64,000 nt of DNA, taken from positions 1,200,585 through 1,264,584 of the forward strand of contig OY969928.1 in NCBI GenBank assembly GCA_963704675.1, given 5' to 3'. This DNA is from DASUVM01 sp963704675 (GTDB taxonomy: Bacteria > Patescibacteriota > Saccharimonadia > Saccharimonadales > Saccharimonadaceae). Positions 15,353 to 23,974 of this stretch are shown piece after piece (position 1 is the stretch's first letter; each line of letters opens with the position of its first letter). The notes beneath the pieces were generated by a model. The model was not told where the DNA came from and did not search any database. It worked only from the letters and a program-made list of their open reading frames with translations. A program made the translations under genes and the position numbers.

Positions 15353-16681
15353 ATGGCTACTGTGAGTCGAGCTGCCGAAAGAAAGATTATTATACCTGAT
15401 CGCAAGGTGTCTTCTTTAGAGCGTAAACTCAATTATCCACGCCAACGAGTGCAGAAAAAGGCTCGCCGAATTATAGTCGAAAAACGTACAGCAGCTCATA
15501 AGGCTGCTCCTAATTCCACGTCAGTCATATCTGCGCAGCCATCTGTTTTATTGCTGCCCGCAACTGTACCAACGCGGTCTGATTCTATAGCTGGCAAGCC
15601 TAAACAACTTGCGTTACTTTTGCCCGCCCATAATGAAGAGCTTATTCTTGCAACAACGATACAATCTGCTATTGCGGCTGGTCAGGCAATCGAAGATATT
15701 TATGTGGTAAATGACAATTCAGTTGATAATACTAGGGCTATCGCGCTTTGCTTGCTAGACAAGAGCAATGTCTTAAGTGTTAAACGGAGCGGCAAAGCAC
15801 TGGCTGTTCGCAAGGCAATCAATAAATTCAATCTTGAATCACGATACACCTGGCTGCATGTGGCAGATGCCGATAGCATCTTTTCGCAGGATTACTTTCG
15901 TCATTACCGCGCCAGATTAGATCCTGAAAAGTATGCCGTGGCCGTTGGGTTCGTTCAGAGCCTTCGCGGTAACTGGATTAGTACTTATCGTGCCTTAACA
16001 TACACTTATAGCCAACAGATAACCCGCCGTGTTCAGTCTCGTCTTGGTATGATATCGGTTTTTCCTGGCCCAATTACATGCTTTAGAACTGATATTATAT
16101 CGAAATTAGAGTTTGGCGGTACGAGTTTAACCGAAGATTTCGATATTACCCTGCAAGTACACCGCAAAAAGCTCGGTAAGGTGTTGTTTATTCCACGAGC
16201 AGTTAATTTTACGCAAGATCCGCAATCATTGTCTGATTTTTGTAAACAAAATCTGCGTTGGCAACGGGGTTTCTTTCAAGGTGTTAGGAAGTACAACATA
16301 GGTTTCAAGGGCCAACGAATCGATCTGAGCCTGGGCTTTCAAATGCTGCAAATGCTTCTGTTTTTGGTGCAGCTGTTTGTGCTCGTGCCTTTAAGCGTGA
16401 TATTGACTCAAAACTGGCTGATCGTCCCGGTTATTATTGCGGCAGATATCATTCTTAATGGCATTATTGCGCTGGCTTCATCTGTTATGGCAAAACGCTG
16501 GACGCTCATTGGCGCATTACCCTATTTTTACTTCTTGAGATGGATAGAGATCGGTATTTATATGATTGCTTTTGTAGAAGTTATTGTTCTTCAACGATTT
16601 CAAGATGGGGTAATTGGTTGGTCGACGGCCGGCCGTCGCTATAAGCTGACGCAAGACGCCTTGCTTGATGTTGCCAAATAG
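15353..16681 (+). CDS. Processive family 2 glycosyltransferase, membrane-bound
   Basis: A 442-residue protein. After a basic, proline-containing N-terminal extension of about 85 residues comes a GT-A domain with LLLPAHNEE, VVNDNS (D121), ADAD (172-174), TED (261-262) and QNLRW (Q299-W303), the D,D,D,QxxRW set of processive beta-glycosyltransferases (BcsA/NodC/hyaluronan synthase type). Three or four membrane helices follow (about 322-415). It should make a surface polysaccharide from a UDP-sugar. Predicted to be translated from a leaderless mRNA. The NodB-type deacetylase at 19127 could act on its product (inference). Confidence 0.85.
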   Translation: MATVSRAAERKIIIPDRKVSSLERKLNYPRQRVQKKARRIIVEKRTAAHKAAPNSTSVISAQPSVLLLPATVPTRSDSIAGKPKQLALLLPAHNEELILATTIQSAIAAGQAIEDIYVVNDNSVDNTRAIALCLLDKSNVLSVKRSGKALAVRKAINKFNLESRYTWLHVADADSIFSQDYFRHYRARLDPEKYAVAVGFVQSLRGNWISTYRALTYTYSQQITRRVQSRLGMISVFPGPITCFRTDIISKLEFGGTSLTEDFDITLQVHRKKLGKVLFIPRAVNFTQDPQSLSDFCKQNLRWQRGFFQGVRKYNIGFKGQRIDLSLGFQMLQMLLFLVQLFVLVPLSVILTQNWLIVPVIIAADIILNGIIALASSVMAKRWTLIGALPYFYFLRWIEIGIYMIAFVEVIVLQRFQDGVIGWSTAGRRYKLTQDALLDVAK

Positions 16682-16695
16682 CAAAGTGTATGCCA

Positions 16696-17907
16696 TCAGG
16701 ACTTTCCTGGGTTTGCATATTCATTAGCTGCATATAACATAAAATGAACACCGGCTATAGTGGGGAATGAAGAACGGGCAGCTATCCGACTTAGAAGAGT
16801 TTTCATGCTGCCAGCCTTCAGGTATAGTGTTTTTTCTGCGTGCGTATGGGAATCAAAGTGTGCGAGCAACCTGACGCGATGACTCTCTACGTCTGTCATT
16901 GTCATAATGGCAGGTGGCGTTTCGCATGTCATAACTTTTTGATTAAAACTGGATGCGGTTGTTTTAGTTACGATATAAGGTGGCCGAATTCTTGGAATAT
17001 CGAGCTTTTCGCGTAGGCTATGCAATGCTGCTTTAGGATTTGAGATACTAAGCCGTTCGATATCACTAATAGTACCTCCGAGGCTAGTAATTGCCAAGGC
17101 TCCAAGCTCATCTTGGCTTAAATGTATACGGCTGCTTGGTGTATCAAAAAAGTTTCTAACGGCAATGCGTCCGCCTGCGGCGGTGATAGCACGGAGCCAT
17201 GCGGTTCGAGGGTGGCTGCCTTCAAATTCTAGCTCTGCGCAAGATTTTGTTTTGTCAAAAACACTAACTGTAAAACCGTTAGCGGTTTGATGCCAAGCAA
17301 ATGGTACTGGTTTAGGCTTGTCTTTAATCGGTTCTACAAATCCAGTGGGCGGTGATGATTTAAGTAGCTTGGTGGCATATGTCCATGTCATAAAATCGTA
17401 AATTCCCCGGAGCCCATAATGGGCGGCTGTTCTTCCGAGCAGGCCTTTAATGTCTCCTTTTTCTTGCTTATGTGCTTCCCTAAGGGTGGGATAGTTACAG
17501 AGAATGTTTGCTAATCCACAAGTTTCATCATCAGGTGGCTTAGGCAGGGCGATTGGCTTCACAACTTCAACAACCCCTGTTCCAAACAATCTTCTGACGG
17601 CATGATACGATGTGGCTCCTAATTTTTTTAATGCCCTACGATTACGATCTTTTGTTGTCCACTGTATAATGTCTAAATAGGTAGTGCGTTCCTTTCCTGT
17701 CATGCCTAGGCTCTGCAAAAATACTTGTTCTGCCTCTGTAGCATCGAGAGGTGGGTGGGGAGAAAGATCAACGTGTTGATTAAGACGCAGATGAGCAGTG
17801 TGAAAATTGGCGCCAGTTATATAACGCTCAGGATCGGCTGGATCTTCATTACTCCATGCAATTTCAACGCCCGGCGGTACTGGGTTTGGAGGGTGTAGTT
17901 GGTTCAT
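16696..17907 (-). CDS. Protein with repeated degenerate LuxR-type HTH units
   Basis: A 403-residue protein, family not recognised. Several segments look like the second half of a LuxR-type helix-turn-helix: ATEAEQVFLQSLGMTGKE...ALKKLGATSYHAVRRLF (about 55-115), LLGRTAAHYGLRGIYDFMTWTYA (about 150-180), LSQDELGALAITSLGG...LHSLREKLDI (about 260-310) and LLSRIAARSSFPTIAGVHFML (about 370-395). If right, this is a DNA-binding protein built from about four decayed HTH repeats without a sensor domain. No good ribosome site precedes the ATG. Confidence 0.6.
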   Translation of the reverse strand: MNQLHPPNPVPPGVEIAWSNEDPADPERYITGANFHTAHLRLNQHVDLSPHPPLDATEAEQVFLQSLGMTGKERTTYLDIIQWTTKDRNRRALKKLGATSYHAVRRLFGTGVVEVVKPIALPKPPDDETCGLANILCNYPTLREAHKQEKGDIKGLLGRTAAHYGLRGIYDFMTWTYATKLLKSSPPTGFVEPIKDKPKPVPFAWHQTANGFTVSVFDKTKSCAELEFEGSHPRTAWLRAITAAGGRIAVRNFFDTPSSRIHLSQDELGALAITSLGGTISDIERLSISNPKAALHSLREKLDIPRIRPPYIVTKTTASSFNQKVMTCETPPAIMTMTDVESHRVRLLAHFDSHTHAEKTLYLKAGSMKTLLSRIAARSSFPTIAGVHFMLYAANEYANPGKS

Positions 17908-17976
17908 AACTGAACAATCATACTACAACTTATGAGATGGGGCACTCTCTTTGCTCTTTGTAGAGAGGATAACCCT

Positions 17977-17993
17977 AACTCTGAAACAGAGTT
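17977..17993 (-). terminator. Possible terminator of the sortase operon
   Basis: AACTCTG (17977-17983) and CAGAGTT (17987-17993) form a 7-bp hairpin with a 3-nt loop, 32 bp downstream of the sortase stop on the minus strand. A second, weaker hairpin (CTCTCT/AGAGAG) lies a little further on. Confidence 0.4.
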
Positions 17994-18024
17994 TCGTAAT
18001 CAGGCGCAAGTAATTATTGTAAGG

Positions 18025-18615
18025 CTATGACTTATGGTATTCTTTTAGTTCAAAATAAAACAAGTGACGGTTCTCGCTCCACACACCCGAACAAGTCTGA
18101 AGCGTGAGGCGAGACGCGCCATTATAGTTTAGTATACTAACATTAGTAGGGCTAACGATCTCACTGGTTTTATAGGTATATGTGAAGATATATCCATTAT
18201 CAGTAGTAATAACGACATCTGCGCCAACTTGTAGGTTTGGCAATTGGCCGAATATTCTTTGGGTGGCGTGACCATAGATGAGGGTGTTGCCACTGTCGGA
18301 GTTAACGGGGGTGGTTGGTGTTGCAAAAAAGGCATAGTTATCGCTGAGTGTCCATGTGCTGGTAGAGGCATCGTATACACCATCCGCAACAGGCAAGCTA
18401 ATACCAAGACTCGGTATGGCGATGTGACGTGGCACTCCGCTAATAATAGCGGGTTTCTCGCTGACCACGGTAGGTGGTGGCGTTACGGTGACACTTGGTA
18501 CTGCGCTCGGCGCTTTTTGTTGCTCAAGTCGCGATATACTAAGTGGCACTGCAAGGGCGACACCTGCACTGAATAGTACAATTGACAGACTAATAAGATA
18601 CTTGTGTATATTCAT
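18025..18615 (-). CDS. Sortase (class D/E-like)
   Basis: A 196-residue membrane-anchored transpeptidase. One N-terminal membrane segment (about 6-24), a Pro/Val-rich linker, then the sortase barrel with the catalytic His in YGHA (H116), Cys in TLQTCSG (C175) and Arg in ENRHLFYFEL (R183). It cuts LPXTG-type signals and links the protein to the cell surface. The gene directly upstream encodes a 57-residue peptide with an LPFTG signal, so enzyme and substrate are neighbours. Expression may be lowered by a strong hairpin between the two genes. Confidence 0.88.
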   Translation of the reverse strand: MNIHKYLISLSIVLFSAGVALAVPLSISRLEQQKAPSAVPSVTVTPPPTVVSEKPAIISGVPRHIAIPSLGISLPVADGVYDASTSTWTLSDNYAFFATPTTPVNSDSGNTLIYGHATQRIFGQLPNLQVGADVVITTDNGYIFTYTYKTSEIVSPTNVSILNYNGASRLTLQTCSGVWSENRHLFYFELKEYHKS

Positions 18616-18633
18616 AAGTAATTATCCAGAAGC

Positions 18634-18667
18634 ATACGAAGCGACTAGCTTTCTAGCCGCTTCGTAT
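18634..18667 (-). terminator. Strong hairpin between LPFTG peptide and sortase genes
   Basis: ATACGAAGCG (18634-18643) pairs perfectly with CGCTTCGTAT (18658-18667), and an inner CTAG/CTAG extends the stem. It lies 18 nt before the sortase start and 15 nt after the peptide gene. It could be a partial terminator or an RNA-stabilising element that makes the peptide more abundant than the sortase. Confidence 0.55.
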
Positions 18668-18681
18668 AGCTGAGCCGTAAG

Positions 18682-18855
18682 CTAGCTTGCACTAACAGGG
18701 CGGTTTTTACGCGCCAAGATTAGTGAAGCAGCGAATACAGCAAGGCCGAGGCCAATAAGGCTTGCGGCAACAATGAATAGGCTATCGTTACTTCCAGTAA
18801 ATGGAAGTACGGCGATACCAGCTACACTTGGGCCTGCCCCTTTACCATATTGCAT
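18682..18855 (-). CDS. 57-residue LPFTG sorting-signal peptide
   Basis: ATG 18855 with AAGGAG 7 nt upstream. The protein is only 57 residues: about 17 polar N-terminal residues, LPFTG, a 20-residue membrane helix (LFIVAASLIGLGLAVFAASL) and a basic tail (ARKNRP). That is a complete C-terminal sorting signal with almost nothing in front, and no signal peptide. It is followed directly by the sortase gene. It may expose a very short surface tag or serve as a building unit; the role is unknown. Confidence 0.7.
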   Translation of the reverse strand: MQYGKGAGPSVAGIAVLPFTGSNDSLFIVAASLIGLGLAVFAASLILARKNRPVSAS

Positions 18856-19077
18856 GGCTACTCCTTTTTTATGAGATGTAAAAACTGCCGCACGATGTTC
18901 TCGAGCGGGCAATATATTCACCTCCCACGGTTGATATATATGAATGACAGCCACATTCATTTATGTAGTCGTAAGCGAAGGCATAAACGAGTGTTAACTC
19001 CTCAATCTACTACATAATATACTATAAGTGCGAGAATGTAAAGTATATCATAAAATAGTTAACTTTATATTAAATAA

Positions 19078-19106
19078 TTGACTTTGTGTAAACTAGAGTA
19101 TATAGT
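19078..19106 (+). promoter_or_regulatory. Promoter of the NodB-domain protein gene
   Basis: TTGACT (19078-19083), 17-nt spacer, TATAGT (19101-19106). Predicted start of transcription about 19113, which leaves about 14 nt before the GTG start at 19127 (with GGAG), or none before the ATG at 19115. Confidence 0.6.
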
Positions 19107-19126
19107 AATAGCAAATGGAGTTTATT

Positions 19127-21283
19127 GTGAAACGAATCGCGTTATATTTATTAGCTTTTATCTTGCTCGCTAGCACAGTCACAACTGTGCTGCCAGCCTT
19201 TGCTGAAGAAGCAAATCTTATTACAAATGCCTCTGCGGAAACTAGTGGCCCAGCTGGTTTGCCAGCAAACTGGATTCAGAGCAAATGGGGAACAAATACT
19301 GCAACACTTGAGCATAAATCAGAAGGCCGTACTGGCAGTAAAAGCCTCTATGTATCAATGACAGCACGAACTGACGGCGACGCCAAATGGATGCATGAGG
19401 CTGTGAGTGTTCAATCAAATACGTCTTATACTTATACGAGCTGGTATAAATCTAGTATGCCGACTGAAATAGATCTTCAATATACCGATACAAGCGGTAA
19501 TGTCTCTTACGCCTATGTTGATAGTGTTGCTGCGAGTACTACTTGGGAGTCTCTCTCTTCAACCTTCGTGACACCAGCTAATGCCGCTAAAGTAACTGTT
19601 ATGCATATTGTAGCCGAACCAGGCTGGTTGCAGACTGATGATTTTAGCCTGAGCAAGACTGTCGTAGCACCACCTGTTGATGACGACAATAATATTCTTA
19701 ATGCTTCGTTTGAAACCGCCAACGGTGCCTTGCCAGCAAGTTGGTACAAAAACAACTGGGGCACGAACACTGCCCAGTTTAGCTATGAACCGGCTGGCCG
19801 CACTGGCACCAAAAGCGCTAAAGTGACAGTGAGTGCTTATACAAGTGGCGATGCCAAATGGTATGCCGAAGCGAGCAATGTGACTGCTGGTAAGAGTTAT
19901 CTTTATCGCGATTATTATAAATCTAGCGTTCCTACTCGCGTGGTGGTTGCTTTTATTGACGCGGCTGGCAATTATACCTATCAAGAATTAGCCGGTGCAC
20001 CTGCTAGCCCTACCGCTTGGGCGCAGTATAGCAGCACGTTTACGGTGCCAGCCTCGGCCGTCAAAGCATCTGTTTATCACGTTATTGATAGTGTCGGCAG
20101 CTTAACGCTTGACGATGTGAGCCTTTATGCAGCACTGCCAGCGCCAACTGATCCGGTTATTGCTAATGCTTCGTTTGAAACAGGCAGCGCCTCGGCGCCC
20201 GCCAACTGGCAATATAACAGCTGGGGAACCAACGGAGCTAGCTTCCAATACGTTAACGAAGGACGCACTGGCACCAAAAGCGCCAAAGTGACGATGAGCA
20301 ACTACGTTGACGGTGATGCAAAATGGTATTTTGACCCCATAAGTTCACTGCAACCTGGCAAGCAGTATCGGTTTACAACTTGGTATAAAACAAATGTCAC
20401 ACCGCACGCTGTTGCTATGTTTATCATGGCTGACGGTAGTGAGCGATACTTCGGTATGCCTATTGCACAGCCGAGCGGCAGCACGACACAGTGGCAAAAA
20501 TACAGTGATACGTTCAGTGTTCCTGCTGGCGCAGTTTCGGCCTCTGTCTTCCTCTACATCAATCAAAATGGCTGGTTACAAACCGACGATTACAGTTTAA
20601 CGCCCTATAGTCCAACCAGTTTTAATCGTCCGCTTCTCACCATGACGTTTGACGATGGCCACGAAGATAATGCCACAAGCGCACTGCCAATTTTGAACCA
20701 ACATGGCCTTAAAACGACGCAGTGTTTTGCGACATCGTTTATTGAAGGGCAGTCTCAGCAAGTTATAAATGGCGTGTTAGCATTTAAGAACAGCGGTCAC
20801 GAAATTTGCTCGCACACTGTCACTCATCCGTTCTTAACAACCAGCGCGCCAGCTAACTTAACCTATGAATTGCAACATTCAAAGCAATATCTAGATGCAT
20901 TAGTTGGTCAACCGGTTGTTAACTTTGCCTCGCCATACGGTGATTATGACGCCAGAGTGATTGCTGAAATTAAGAAGTTCTATCGTTCGCACCGGAGTGT
21001 TGACGAAGGTTATAATTCGAAAGACAACTTCAATATTTATTCGCTGAGAGTGCAGAATGTTCTTGATACGACAAGTGCCGAACAAGTTGCTGCTTGGATT
21101 GCCCAAGCGCAAACTGATAACACCTGGCTTATACTGGTGTATCACCGCATTGCAAACGACCCTGGCCCATATGATAGCTATACTAATGTCTTTAACCAAC
21201 ACGTTCAAGCAATCGTTAACAGCGGTATTGCCGTTAAGACTTATAACGACGCATTGAACGAAGTCACTGTGCAGCTACCGTAG
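19127..21283 (+). CDS. Secreted polysaccharide deacetylase with three N-terminal carbohydrate-binding-like modules
   Basis: About 718 residues. Signal peptide (LYLLAFILLASTVTTVLPAFAEE) cut near residue 25. Three homologous modules of about 150 residues follow (each starts NASxET, then WGTN, EGRTG(S/T)KS, DGDAKW, and ends LQTDDxSL or LTLDDVSL), resembling jelly-roll carbohydrate-binding modules. The C-terminal 210 residues are a NodB deacetylase domain with TFDDGHED and SHTVTHPFL (metal His pair). Likely acts on cell-wall or surface glycan. GTG 19127 with GGAG 6 nt upstream is preferred; ATG 19115 would add four residues. Confidence 0.85.
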   Translation: MKRIALYLLAFILLASTVTTVLPAFAEEANLITNASAETSGPAGLPANWIQSKWGTNTATLEHKSEGRTGSKSLYVSMTARTDGDAKWMHEAVSVQSNTSYTYTSWYKSSMPTEIDLQYTDTSGNVSYAYVDSVAASTTWESLSSTFVTPANAAKVTVMHIVAEPGWLQTDDFSLSKTVVAPPVDDDNNILNASFETANGALPASWYKNNWGTNTAQFSYEPAGRTGTKSAKVTVSAYTSGDAKWYAEASNVTAGKSYLYRDYYKSSVPTRVVVAFIDAAGNYTYQELAGAPASPTAWAQYSSTFTVPASAVKASVYHVIDSVGSLTLDDVSLYAALPAPTDPVIANASFETGSASAPANWQYNSWGTNGASFQYVNEGRTGTKSAKVTMSNYVDGDAKWYFDPISSLQPGKQYRFTTWYKTNVTPHAVAMFIMADGSERYFGMPIAQPSGSTTQWQKYSDTFSVPAGAVSASVFLYINQNGWLQTDDYSLTPYSPTSFNRPLLTMTFDDGHEDNATSALPILNQHGLKTTQCFATSFIEGQSQQVINGVLAFKNSGHEICSHTVTHPFLTTSAPANLTYELQHSKQYLDALVGQPVVNFASPYGDYDARVIAEIKKFYRSHRSVDEGYNSKDNFNIYSLRVQNVLDTTSAEQVAAWIAQAQTDNTWLILVYHRIANDPGPYDSYTNVFNQHVQAIVNSGIAVKTYNDALNEVTVQLP

Positions 21284-21406
21284 TTATAAAAGATGTCCCG
21301 AACTTTTTATTAAGCTTTGGGGCATACCAAAAGTATCAGACATAAGTATTATCAACGGCCTTTATTAAATACTTTGTTATGATGAAGAGATAAACAAGAG
21401 GTCTTC

Positions 21407-21775
21407 ATGAAACTTGATGGTAAAGTCGCAATTGTGACAGGTTCAGCGTCAAACATTGAAAAAGCAACGGCAATATTATTTGCGCAGGAGGGTGCGAAAG
21501 TTGTTGTGACGACCCGTCGCAATGTCGAGGGTGCTCATGCTGTCGTTGAAGAAATTATAAAAGCGGGCGGCGAAGCAATATTTGTTCAAGCTGATCTCGC
21601 GAAGTCTAATGAAATAGAGAACCTCTTTAATAAAACAATTAAGACTTATGCGCACTAGATATATTGATAAATAATGCCGGTGCTGGTAGCAATAAACCTT
21701 TTTTAGAAACAAATCGAGATTATTGGGTTAAAGCTTTTGATGATAATCTTTTTAGCATGGTGCTTTGTTCAGCGG
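21407..21775 (+). pseudogene. Short-chain dehydrogenase, frameshifted and truncated
   Basis: The first 80 residues are a typical SDR Rossmann start (LDGKVAIVTGSAS, then VVVTTRRN and ADLAK). The frame stops at 21656, but the matching continuation LDILINNAGAGSNKPFLETNRDYW is present one base out of phase from about 21652. Homology ends near LCSAG at 21775; the catalytic YxxxK part is missing. A start ATG with AGAGG upstream remains. Decayed gene. Confidence 0.8.
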
Positions 21776-21823
21776 GATTCTCATTTGCCGGTTATACAGC
21801 AAAGCAAACCTTTTCTGCAGGAG

Positions 21824-22087
21824 TTATTTTTTGCGTTTTTTATCTAACAATTTGGCTCGGCGTAATGTATCGATTGTTACTTTTGAACCAGGTTTTGGTG
21901 TATCTTTGGCAATATTAAAACCAATTTTTATACATATAGCGCCTGCCAAGATCAAGACTATGCCAGTTATAGCGGTATAGTTTGTCTTTTCTGGTGATAA
22001 CAGAGGCATTATACCGGTTAGCACGGCGAGTGAACCAACAGCGACAATACAGACACCGCCGAAAAATCGAGCGTTAAATACTTTCAT
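21824..22087 (-). CDS. Small two-helix membrane protein
   Basis: An 87-residue protein with two membrane segments (about 8-30 and 38-60) and a basic C-terminus (LLDKKRKK). No ribosome site is obvious. Family not recognised. Its 3' end lies just beyond the truncated SDR, so its position may mark the deletion boundary. Confidence 0.55.
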   Translation of the reverse strand: MKVFNARFFGGVCIVAVGSLAVLTGIMPLLSPEKTNYTAITGIVLILAGAICIKIGFNIAKDTPKPGSKVTIDTLRRAKLLDKKRKK

Positions 22088-22165
22088 GAATTTATATTAA
22101 CAAAAACGCTTATGTATTGTAAGCTGTTATTGCCCCTATGATAGACAGCTAGCATGGAGGTAATA

Positions 22166-22537
22166 GTGAGTAATTCGCAAACTGCCGCTGGTGGGCGCTC
22201 GCGATCGAAGATCGTCAGCCTGCTGGCGGTCATTGCCATTGGCATGGCCGCAATGTTCGCTGACACCGGCACGGCTGAGGCCGTCACGGTGAGGCCTGGC
22301 GCTCAGGCCTTCCAAGTGGACATGTTGCTGGACGAGTATGAGACCGACAAGGCGCGTCAGTCATTCTGGAACGCCACGGTGATCTGCTGGGATGCAGGTG
22401 TTGTCGGCTGGACTTTGTCGATCGGCGTGTGCCAGTCAATGGTGTCGGTTTGCGCTGCTCAGGCGTACTATGCTACGCCACGCAAGCGTGCAGGTATCAC
22501 GTTTGCACCTGGAACGGCATGGTGCTGGAAGTACTAG
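22166..22537 (+). CDS. Small secreted cysteine-containing protein
   Basis: A 123-residue protein starting at GTG 22166 with GGAGG 5 nt upstream; the ATG at 22154 lies before the ribosome site. A signal peptide (IVSLLAVIAIGMAAMFADTGTAEA) is followed by a mature part of about 85 residues with four cysteines, which could form two disulfides. The codons are noticeably more GC-rich than those of neighbouring genes, which hints at transfer. No family recognised; the gene is closed by its own hairpin. Confidence 0.65.
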   Translation: MSNSQTAAGGRSRSKIVSLLAVIAIGMAAMFADTGTAEAVTVRPGAQAFQVDMLLDEYETDKARQSFWNATVICWDAGVVGWTLSIGVCQSMVSVCAAQAYYATPRKRAGITFAPGTAWCWKY

Positions 22538-22582
22538 TCAAGGCGGAGTGCTAGCAGCCTGAGTGGCATATTCATACATTAA

Positions 22583-22620
22583 CCATGCCCCGGTTCTCAT
22601 TGTAGAGATCCGGGGCATGG
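22583..22620 (+). terminator. Hairpin after the secreted protein gene
   Basis: CCATGCCCCGG (22583-22593) and CCGGGGCATGG (22610-22620) form a perfect 11-bp stem with a 16-nt loop. There is no T tract after it. Confidence 0.6.
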
Positions 22621-22660
22621 CAGGCATTCAGTTTAATTCGTAACATGACCTTAGGGTGGC

Positions 22661-23536
22661 TTAAGAGTTGGTTACTTCTGGGAACCAAAAGCGCAAGTTG
22701 TTGAGGGCGCGATTGTGTACTTCATCGCTATCTTCTCTGCAATAACTGGCGAGCTCTTGTGTGATTGTCCATAACTTAGCAGTTTCACGATTGAAAGAAT
22801 GACCAGACAATCGCTCATAAGTAGCGGCTGCAGTTTCAAATACTTCGTCGCCAAGACGGTATGTTTGCCGCAAATCTTGCTCGGGACTGCCGATGCATAC
22901 TGCGCCAAAATCAAGCACGCCAACTAAATGATAATCATTATCGAATAACAGATTACCAGTATGAAGATCATCGTGCACAATAACCTTTTTGTCCGATGCT
23001 TTTTTATGCAGCCAAGCATTGTAGAAGTGTTTAGCGAGTGCATCTATCTTTAGGTTTGAGTTTCGCCGTTCAAAAAGCACTCTTTTAAGATACTCATCAT
23101 ACGACCATGTTGGTGGAACAAGCAGCGGCCCTATCACTTTAATCGATAAAGTTTGGTGAAGCGTATGGGCAAATGAAGCTATTTCTTTGCCGATCTGCTG
23201 TTGTGTGGTTTTGGGAGCATTTCTTATCTGGTCTGCATCAAGATGCTTACCACCGAGGAATGTTGTTTGAATATAGGCCGGATTCTCAGAAATAGAAAGT
23301 AATTTTGGAGCAGGCAAAGACAATGAAGAGAGCTGCTCTAGAACATTGCGTTCAGCCAACCCGCGCTGCCATAACTCTTGATTGCGAGGAAAGCGCACGC
23401 TCTTAGTTCGCTCAACAACAATAACCAAGTTTTCTTGTCCTTGGTTAATAACTTCAAAGTCTGTTTTATCAGGGTAGAGTTCCTGAACGACGTGCATGGC
23501 GGCGTCAGTGTTGTTGCCTAGGTATAAAGATTGCAT
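22661..23536 (-). CDS. Aminoglycoside phosphotransferase (APH) family kinase
   Basis: A 291-residue kinase-like protein. The catalytic loop is intact, VIVHDDLHTGNLLFD with D190 and N195, and the metal-binding DFG is at 209-211. APH-fold enzymes phosphorylate small molecules such as antibiotics, choline or homoserine; the target is not evident. ATG 23536 is the only sensible start. A decayed kinase of the same superfamily lies at 62323. Confidence 0.85.
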   Translation of the reverse strand: MQSLYLGNNTDAAMHVVQELYPDKTDFEVINQGQENLVIVVERTKSVRFPRNQELWQRGLAERNVLEQLSSLSLPAPKLLSISENPAYIQTTFLGGKHLDADQIRNAPKTTQQQIGKEIASFAHTLHQTLSIKVIGPLLVPPTWSYDEYLKRVLFERRNSNLKIDALAKHFYNAWLHKKASDKKVIVHDDLHTGNLLFDNDYHLVGVLDFGAVCIGSPEQDLRQTYRLGDEVFETAAATYERLSGHSFNRETAKLWTITQELASYCREDSDEVHNRALNNLRFWFPEVTNS

Positions 23537-23612
23537 ATTATAAGTATACGGTATGAACTTATTCTTATGCGTTTAGAGTGATAAGCTTATAAAAGTAAAG
23601 GTACCCTAAAAT

Positions 23613-23906
23613 ATGCAAGAATATATCGAAGTTATTGGTGCGTGCGAAAATAACCTTAAAAATGTGTCTATGCGTATATCAAAGCATAAAGTTAACTTCT
23701 TTGAAAATCCAGCTGTCTGACATTGGCCGGTTGATGCTGGTAATACAGTTGTTGCGATTGAACATAATTTAGATGTTATTCGTCAAGCTGATTGGATTAT
23801 CGATGTTGGCCCCGAAGCTGGTCATGAAGGCGGGCGTATTGTATTCGCGGGCCAGCCTAAAAAACTGCGGGCTGCCGCTGAATCGATCACCGGCCAGTTT
23901 ATATAG
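23613..23906 (+). pseudogene. UvrA-like ABC ATPase remnant with internal deletion
   Basis: The first codons (YIEVIGACENNLKNVSMRI) are the exact opening of UvrA and UvrA-like proteins. After one TGA (23718-23720) the same frame resumes with the exact UvrA C-terminus: VDAGNTVVAIEHNLDVIRQADWIIDVGPEAG...GRIVFAGQPKKL. Everything between, including Walker A, signature and zinc motifs, is missing. What is left of a gene of 750-950 codons is about 97 codons. Confidence 0.85.
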
Positions 23907-23974
23907 GTTACTTACGGGGCTATACCTTTCTTGTTACAATAATAAGTGCTCTGTTCGTTGTTCTAGGGAGACAC

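Noticed and set aside
19115..19126. ATG 19115 as the start of the deacetylase
   Set aside because: Possible as a leaderless start, but the ATG overlaps the GGAG that serves GTG 19127, which begins a cleaner signal peptide. Kept as an alternative only.
22154..22165. ATG 22154 as the start of the small secreted protein
   Set aside because: The ATG lies just before GGAGG, which fits GTG 22166; same reasoning as for 25840.
23613..23906. TGA read as an amino acid (recoded code)
   Set aside because: The UvrA-like remnant is in one frame across a TGA, but most of the protein is missing anyway, and TGA ends several intact genes here (for example 36568-37602), so the standard code applies.
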